From: Eublepharis macularius
Lineage: Eukaryota > Chordata > Lepidosauria > Squamata > Eublepharidae
NCBI RefSeq assembly: GCF_028583425.1
Contig: NC_072806.1
Span: 31,418,001-31,482,000, forward strand
Reading direction: 5' to 3'
DNA length: 64,000 nt
The position numbers and the translations under genes were made by a program. Below the pieces are notes generated by a model. The model was not told the DNA's origin. It saw only the letters and a program-made list of their open reading frames with translations, and searched no databases. This document shows, piece by piece, positions 58,300 to 64,000 of this stretch. The number at the start of each line of letters is the position of its first letter. Within the stretch, counting starts at the first letter, position 1.

Positions 58300-58344
58300 G
58301 CAACCTTTATTTACCAGTTAGAGACAAGGTACTTGCAAAACCAG
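58300..58344 (+). CDS. SLC47A2-like: SLC47A2-like exon 6
   Basis: A 45-bp phase-0 exon encoding ATFIYQLETRYLQNQ. The acceptor is TTCTGCAG and the donor CCAG|GTAAGT. Confidence 0.93.
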
Positions 58345-58444
58345 GTAAGTACTGACTTTGATGGCTCGATGGTCTGATTCAAGATAAGGCAGCTCCATGT
58401 GTGTGAGGGACCGTGGCTACATTTAGTGGTAATGTGGTTTAGTT

Positions 58445-58625
58445 CTTAGGCCCTGACCCTAGATAGCCTTGTCAGATCTCAGAAGTTAAGCAGGGTCGGC
58501 CTTGGTTAGTAATTGGATGGGAGACCTCCAACAAAGACCAGGGTTGCAGAGCCAGGCAATGGCAAACCGCCTCTGTAAGTCTCTTGCCATGAAAACCCCA
58601 CCAAGGGTCGCCATAAGTCAGCTGC
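58445..58625 (+). mobile_element. 5S rRNA-derived SINE
   Basis: GATCTCAGAAGTTAAGCAGG, GTCGGCCTTGGTTAGTAATT, GGATGGGAGACC: a clear 5S-like head, with tail GGGTCGCCATAAGTCAGCTG. Not a functional 5S gene. Confidence 0.75.
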
Positions 58626-59145
58626 ACACGGGTGAAGTCAGCAGCAGCCTGTACAAGGGCTTTCTCTGTGGTGGCTCCTATCCTGTGGAATGACCTGCCT
58701 GAGGAAGTCAGAAGAGCCCCCAATCTCCTGGCTTTCCGTAAACAATGCAAAACCAGAATATTCAAAGAAGGCTTTTTACTCAAATGGGAGGGCTGTATTG
58801 TAGGGATGGGGTCTCAGATGCTTCACTAACGAGTTGGGGATTATAGACTTCATCACTATTTTTGCCTTATATATTATCTGTTGCTTTAAATATGTACTCG
58901 TATGTACAACCAGCGCTCCATGTTGTCTAATGTTAGTCCTAGAACTGATTATGTTTTGCTCCAATATTTTTTCTACTCTGTCTTGGATCCTTGCTAATGC
59001 TATGTCTTTTAAACTTGTATCTGTTTACCTTATGGTATTGTATTGAAATGTACTTGTTACTGATTGTGTTAACCTCATACTGTGTAATCCGCCTTGAGTC
59101 TCATTGAGAAAGGCGGACTATAAATGACGTAAATAAAGTATATAC
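58626..59145 (+). mobile_element. L2-like LINE 3' end
   Basis: Reads LPEEVRRAPNLLAFRKQCKT and ends CCGCCTTGAGTCTCATTGAG AAAGGCGG, like the 3' end of the LINE at 12985-14358. Confidence 0.75.
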
Positions 59146-59149
59146 ATGT

Positions 59150-59335
59150 GAAGCTGCCATGGGACTGTCTAGCTCAGTCTGGTCTCCTCTGACTGGCAGA
59201 GGCTCTCCAGGGTGTCAGGTAGAGAAAGGTCTTTTCCCGACATCTGCAACCCCTAAACTGGAGATGCTGGGAATCAAACTTGCAGCCTTCTGCGTGTAAA
59301 GTGTGTGTTCGGCCCTCCAAGCCACAGCCCTGCAT
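59150..59335 (-). mobile_element. tRNA-derived SINE
   Basis: Minus-strand copy of the family at 27675-28075: head GGGCTGTGGCTTGGAGGGCC, body CCAGAGAGCC-like, end GCTTCAC. It ends 75 bp before exon 7 of the plus gene. Confidence 0.55.
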
Positions 59336-59409
59336 GCATTTACACACACCAACTCATCCCATACTTCATTGCACTGCTAGCAATTAACCCCAGTCATCTT
59401 TTACTACAG

Positions 59410-59507
59410 AGGATCATCTGGCCAGAGGTCTTGTGCGGCACCATAGGCAATGTTGTCAACCTGATTGCAAACTACGTCTTCCTCTATCAGCTGGGAATGG
59501 GGGTCAG
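59410..59507 (+). CDS. SLC47A2-like: SLC47A2-like exon 7
   Basis: A 98-bp exon encoding RIIWPEVLCGTIGNVVNLIA onward to YQLGMGVR. The acceptor is ACTACAG and the donor TCAG|GTGAGG, phase 2. WPEV replaces the family LPQ motif (glutamate at about residue 195). A palindromic MITE starts 95 bp past the donor. Confidence 0.91.
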
Positions 59508-59602
59508 GTGAGGACGCCCACGAGACACTTGAAGGGCATCATGTGACGGCCTGGCTTTTCTTTCCTTGTAGTTGGGCTCGAAGCCCATCACAAAGTCTTT
59601 TC

Positions 59603-61172
59603 CAGGGCTTTTTTTCTGGGAAAAGAGGTGGTAGAACTCAGTGGTGGAACTCAGGACCACACAATGACGTCACTTTGGGTCGGCTAGAACAAGGGGGGAG
59701 TTTTTTAAAGTTTAAATCGCCCTCAGCAAAAATGGTCACATGGCTGGTGGCCCTGCCCCCTGATCTCCAGACAGAGGGGAGTTTAGATTGCCCTCCGCAC
59801 TGCTGGAGTGGCGCGGAGGGCAATCAGACAAACGATCAAAAGAGTTTATTGTCTATACCCATAGGCCATCACAATTCACCAAACATCGACTAATAAACAA
59901 TTAAAACCATTATCACAGTTTGTATAGGTTACTAAAATTAATTAAAACAATACAGTATGCCAAACTATCCCAGGAGTCACGAAACAGCCTCCTTCAGTAC
60001 CACCTTAGATCTTATCTTTTTGGCTGCGAGTGCAAACTGAGAGACTCTATAGGACACATGATTATCAGTGTCAGATAACAAAAACACAATCTTCTTGATT
60101 TCAGAGTATGTGTTTGTCACTGATAGGATTCTGGCCAAAAATTTAGCTCTCGGTACACTATATAATGGACAATAAAGTAGGTAGTGGGAAAGGTTCTCCA
60201 CTGTAGGTAATCCACAACGGCAGGTGTGATGTTCCATGGGGGCGTGAGAATAACGCCCTGCCAAAAGAGCTGCCTGCATCACCTGGAAGCGCAGAGCAGT
60301 GAAAGACACTCTGAGGTGGTAATGACAAATACTGGCACGGCAGGGAGATCTTGAATGGTCAAATTTGATTAGTTTATACCAAGGAGCTGCCTTGGATTTT
60401 AATATTGATAGCCGATCCATCACTGCATCTGACTTGTAGATCCACTCCTTAAGTGGGAGGTTTTTGGCCTAACAGGTCATCCGGGATGGTATACCTTTGG
60501 CAGATGGTGGATAGAAAGCCAGGGCGTGAGGGGTCTTTGGATAGTAAGTAATTTACTGATTGGCAACTTAAGGAGTCAGAACTGGAAAATTTGATCCTTT
60601 TCCAGTATTTTAAAACTGCAAGGTATACCCGAGCCCTAAGGGAGGGGAGTCCTGTTTTGGCCTTCATCAGGGCGGCAGGAGCGCCTTTGGGTAAAGCCGA
60701 AATCCGTCTCAAGAATTGGTTTTGGATTACCTCAAGACTGGTTAGAATATCTTCTTCCAGCCCCACACTTCAGCTCCATATAGGAGGTGAGGGACTACCT
60801 TGCTCTTAAATAATTTCAGTGCAGGATCTATCAGTTGACCCCCTTTGTATAAAAGAAATGTATGATTGACCCCACAATCCTTGATGCTGAGGATTTAACC
60901 AATGCAAGATGTATCTTCCAATTCAGAGTCTCTTTAAAGGTTACCCCTAGATATTTAAAGCAGCTGTATAGTTGCATTGGGTTGCCAAGGATGCTCCAGC
61001 GGGAGATTTTTGGCTTTCTCCTGAAAACCATTACTTTTGTCTGGAGTGGCGCGTAGGGCAATCTAAACTCTCCTCCGTCTGGAGATCAATGGGTGGGGTC
61101 ACCAGCTATGTGACCATTTTCAAGTGGTGCCGGAACTCCATTCCACCGCGTTCCTGCTGAAAAAAAGCCCCG
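59603..61172. mobile_element. Palindromic hAT-like MITE, copy 12, with LINE nested inside
   Basis: A perfect 8-bp outer duplication GTCTTTTC (59595-59602 and 61173-61180). The MITE arms are separated by a LINE at 59826-61040. It lies in intron 7 of the plus gene. Confidence 0.9.
59826..61040 (-). mobile_element. LINE 3' part (RT thumb and C-terminal zinc region)
   Basis: Minus-strand frames: MVFRRKPKISRWSILGNPMQ, YSCFKYLGVTFKETLNWKIH, then CRCGLPTVENLSHYLLYCPL (cysteine-rich end). A 23-bp target duplication (CTGGAGTGGCGCGGAGGGCA plus ATC, one mismatch) at 59803-59825 and 61041-61063. Confidence 0.85.
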
Positions 61173-61180
61173 GTCTTTTC

Positions 61181-62300
61181 ATTCAGATACCAGCAGAAGT
61201 TTACCAGAATGCCCTGGGATGCTTGTGAGCTCTGCAGATCTGTACATATCTGTGCTTTTAAAATTCTACCCAGTAGTCATTTTGTAAAAAAAGAGCTGGA
61301 TGAACTCATTAGCATAACTCATTAGCATATGCCACACCCCTTGACAGCACCGGAAATGTCATTAGCATAACTGATTTGCATATGCCATGCCCCCTGTCAT
61401 CGCCTATCCTGGCTGTTTTGGACCCAATCCTGGCTATTCAGGGCTGAAATTGGGCCCAAAATAGCAAAAAGGGGCTGAAAATGGCTGAAAAGGGGCCCAA
61501 AATGGTCAGGATTGGGCCACTGCTGAGTGGGAGAGTGATCCACCACCCATCAGAGGCCCGATCTGGGCCGTTTCGGCCCCAATCCAGGCTGAAACGGGCC
61601 CAAAATGGCCAAGAGTCAGGTGGGCTGGGCCACCTGACATGTGTGACCTCTTTGGGGAACTGCCAGAACTGTATTCCTGCGTGTTCCCCCTTGAAATGAG
61701 CCCTGATTCTACCCATGATTACAGTCCAAGCCCAGATCTCAAAGGGGAAAAAAATGCAATGACCTAAAAAAAACAGAACAGAGAAGTTCATTTCAAGAGC
61801 AGAAATTAAACTGGGTTTCTGAAAAATTCAAAACTGGCCTTTCCAAATGGTATATTATAATATTGAAATGGCATAAAAATGCCATCAAAGAACCCACCAA
61901 AAACAAGACGTGTGAAACAGTGAATATGACACTCTTTCTGAGAGTAAGAAGCCAACAGCTAATCAGATGTGAAGGGGAATATAAAGGCTAATAGCTGTTT
62001 GTATAATTGTAAAGTCTTATAATCATAAAGTCTTCGAGTAAGTGTGTGATACTCACTGCTTCTTGTGCTAGAGAGTTCCATAAGTCAATTTTGTACTGCT
62101 TGAGCTCTTACTTCCTTTTGCCTGATTGGTGTGACAGCTGATCATCTACTTGGAGTGACTCCCCCCTCCCTAACTCTAGCCTTATGAGAGAAAAAAAATC
62201 TTGTGGTATCTGCTCTCCCTATAAATAAAAATGTGTTAACAATCTTTCATGCCTTTCTATCCAAATCACAATATTTTCTTCCTCTCTCCATTTGTTCCAG
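61181..62300. other. Intron 7 stretch, no exon seen
   Basis: Contains a repetitive tract at 61435-61620 with recurring GGGCCCAAAATGG/GGGCTGAAA units and otherwise unclassified DNA. Confidence 0.4.
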
Positions 62301-62398
62301 GGGCTCTGCCTGGGCTAACACCATTGCCCAGTATTCTCAAGCCATCATCTTGTTCCTGTACATCCGATGGAAAAAGCTCCATGTGGAGACTTGGGGAG
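62301..62398 (+). CDS. SLC47A2-like: SLC47A2-like exon 8
   Basis: A 98-bp exon encoding GSAWANTIAQYSQAIILFLY then IRWKKLHVETWGG. The acceptor is TGTTCCAG and the donor GGAG|GTAAGA, phase 1. Confidence 0.93.
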
Positions 62399-62455
62399 GT
62401 AAGAGGGATTTCTTCCTCTTCTTGTTGATTATACACACAAAAAGCCTCGGTTCTG

Positions 62456-63097
62456 AGAGTCTCTCTACCCAATGCTTTTGACCCGTGTTCTTCACAGACT
62501 AGGAGATGCAATGTTAGCTGGGAAGCATAGTTTTTAATGACAGAGGTGATGGAGATTGCTCTGGAGGGGACAGTTCTCACAGCCTTCTGGCATCTCCCCT
62601 TCCAGAGCCTTTGCCCTGCTGAGGCTCAGTTAATTCAAAGTTTTAAGTAGCGAGGGCAGCAGGGTAAAAGCTCTGGAAGGGGAGACAGTCCAGTACACCA
62701 GAGGTGGTGGAGGGCTGTGAGAGAATCCATCCCCTCTGTAACAATCTCCACTGGTTCTGTTTTTCAAAGCCAGTTTTGGTGTAATGCTTAAGAGCACGGG
62801 ACTCTAATCTGAAGAGCCAGGTTTGATTCCCCACTCCTCCACTTGAAGCCAGCTGGGTGACCTTGGGTCAGTTACAGCTCTTTGGAGCTCTCTCAGCCCC
62901 ACCCGCCTCGCAGGGTGATTGTTGTTGTGGGGATAATTATGACATACATTGTAAACCGCTCTGAGTGGGTGTTAAGTCATCCTGAAGGGCAGTATATAAA
63001 TCGAATGTTGTTGTTATTAAAACTACACTTCCAGGCTAACATTGAGTCTCCTGGCACTTGATGGACATGCGCCCCAGTGTCTCATGTAGAGAGACTC
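62456..63097. mobile_element. TIR element (GAGTCTCTCTAC ends) interrupted by a SINE
   Basis: Third copy of the family at 4851-5282: AGTCTCTCTACCC left and GTAGAGAGACT right. The Sauria-type SINE at 62770-63019 splits it. Confidence 0.7.
62770..63019 (+). mobile_element. Sauria-type SINE
   Basis: TTTTGGTGTAATGCTTAAGA (A-box side), GGTTTGATTCCCCACTCC (B box), GACCTTGGGTCAGTTACAGC, AAACCGCTCTGAGTGGGTGT, GCAGTATATAAATC and a GTT tail. Confidence 0.85.
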
Positions 63098-63099
63098 TG

Positions 63100-63209
63100 G
63101 GCCAATCGTGATCGAGTGGAGTGCAAGTGGAGCGCAAGTGAACAGGGAGGAATACATGTGAGTCTGTTCACTGGCCATTCAAGTGTAATTCGTCACTTGT
63201 AGTTTGGCC
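63100..63209. mobile_element. Short element, GGCCAA...TTGGCC ends
   Basis: Right arm of the CACTACAAGTGAC-type family (AATTCGTCACTTGTAGTTTG) with a short left end. Flanks are CTCTG on both sides (63095-63099 and 63210-63214). Confidence 0.6.
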
Positions 63210-63645
63210 CTCTGAGAAAGGATGAGAGAAGTTCTTGAAAGACAGCCAGTTCGGTTCAAATACCCCTGTTTCGATTTAGCACCCCTCCCTTGCAAGAAAT
63301 GATGCGTTTTCTTTCCTCAACCAACAATTAATTCATTTTCACCTCGTTTCTGCACCAATTACATAAAAATGGCAGGTACATAACCATGGTATAAAGACAG
63401 CGTAACCGAAATGAGAGAGTCATCAATGGCAGTAACGAAAACAAAGCCAATGAAACCTGCATGACATCTGGATTTCCAAAGAAACCAACGCTGTCCTATT
63501 AGATCATCCTTCACCATTTAAAGGCCCAATATTAAAAGATCTTCTGGTGTCTGGGTTGTCAATTCCTGCTGTTTAGAGCAGTTTTTCTACATGACGGAAG
63601 CCCTGTATGGGCCGCCTGCTTCTTTTCCTTCTCTTTCCAATGTAG

Positions 63646-63759
63646 GGTGGTCCACTGAATGTCTCCAGGAATGGGGCGTGTTCATGTCTTTAGCCATTCC
63701 CAGCATGCTCATGATCTGCATTGAATGGTGGACATTTGAAATCGGAAGCTTTCTGATAG
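63646..63759 (+). CDS. SLC47A2-like: SLC47A2-like exon 9 (catalytic glutamates)
   Basis: A 114-bp exon encoding WSTECLQEWGVFMSLAIPSM then LMICIEWWTFEIGSFLI. It keeps both glutamates of EWWTFE. The acceptor is AATGTAG and the donor ATAG|GTCAGT. A one-armed MITE starts 52 bp downstream. Later exons are outside the window. Confidence 0.94.
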
Positions 63760-63810
63760 GTCAGTGAGAAGCTTGCAGATCACTGTTTGTGTTCCCAATC
63801 TAGGCTGGTC

Positions 63811-63930
63811 CAGGGCTTTTTTTCAGGGGGAACGCTGTGGAACGGAGTTCCGGAACCTCTTGAAAATGGTCACATGGTTGGTGGCCCCGCCCCCTGATCT
63901 CCAGACAGAGGGGAGTTTAGATTGCCCTTC
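63811..63930 (+). mobile_element. Palindromic hAT-like MITE, copy 13 (one arm only)
   Basis: Only the CAGGGCTTTTTTTC arm through GGGGAGTTTAGATTGCCC is present. It starts 52 bp downstream of exon 9 of the plus gene. Confidence 0.8.
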
Positions 63931-64000
63931 ACAAGGTTGGTGCAAGAATAAAATGGAAATGAGCTGAGCTCCTTGAGAGAAGGGTAGGATTAAAAGTCCT

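Larger units (their letters stand above)
49574..63759 (+). other. SLC47A2-like: SLC47A2-like MATE transporter gene (exons 1-9, continues past right edge)
   Basis: Nine coding exons splice in frame into about the first 292 residues of a second MATE transporter (H+/organic cation antiporter). Hallmarks are [46 protein letters not shown] and ICIEWWTFEIGSF, with both pathway glutamates (about residues 281 and 286). Exons 2-9 equal the minus gene's exons 2-9 in length and phase, so the two are paralogues. FMIHVV, VETW and SFLIG look somewhat MATE2-like to me, but orthology to SLC47A2 is not proven. One oddity is IIWPEV in exon 7, where MATE proteins normally have LPQ. Introns carry a hAT-like element, a 1.3-kb TIR element, SINEs and a MITE/LINE nest. 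Confidence 0.88.

Noticed and set aside
58445..58500. Possible 5S rRNA gene
   Set aside because: Only the internal promoter part is 5S-like and it is fused to a SINE body; similar copies occur at three other sites.

Overview
The window is nuclear DNA from a vertebrate, most likely a squamate reptile. It carries spliced genes with short exons and canonical splice sites, set in DNA packed with transposable elements. The squamate call rests on several Sauria-type SINEs, an RTE/BovB LINE fragment, a Penelope-like element, L2/CR1-type and L1 LINEs, 5S-derived SINEs and many palindromic non-autonomous DNA transposons. I cannot name the species.

Two host genes are recognisable, both MATE-family (SLC47A) multidrug and toxin extrusion transporters: proton-coupled exporters of organic cations. 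One is on the minus strand, with coding exon 1 at 29600-29728 and exons 2-12 running leftward to 6081. Its last exons lie beyond the left edge or are missing. The other is on the plus strand, with exon 1 ending at 49732 and exons 2-9 reaching 63759; its remaining exons lie beyond the right edge. Exons 2-9 have exactly the same lengths in both genes (102, 69, 149, 43, 45, 98, 98, 114 bp), so they are an inverted duplicate pair. They stand head to head, separated by about 20 kb of repeat-filled DNA. The minus gene starts in a CpG-rich, GC-box/CCAAT promoter; the plus gene has no comparable island.

Layout: 1-6080, left part of the minus-gene locus with no exon seen, full of MITEs and LINE remnants. 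6081-29728, minus SLC47A gene with repeat-filled introns. 29729-49573, intergenic: hAT MITEs, L2-like LINE, LINE RT fragments, a 5'-truncated L1, a solo LTR, BovB and a Penelope element broken by a 1-kb DNA transposon. 49574-63759, plus SLC47A gene with introns carrying a 699-bp hAT-like element, a 1.3-kb TIR element with internal tandem repeats, and a MITE that itself carries a LINE.

The most striking structure is a family of palindromic hAT-like MITEs (13 copies, ends CAGGGCTTTTTTT, 8-bp target duplications). Two composite copies have captured the same 79-bp piece of a LINE and transposed with it. Other families show 3-bp, 5-bp and 13-bp target duplications. No RNA gene, CRISPR array or prokaryote-type operon was found.
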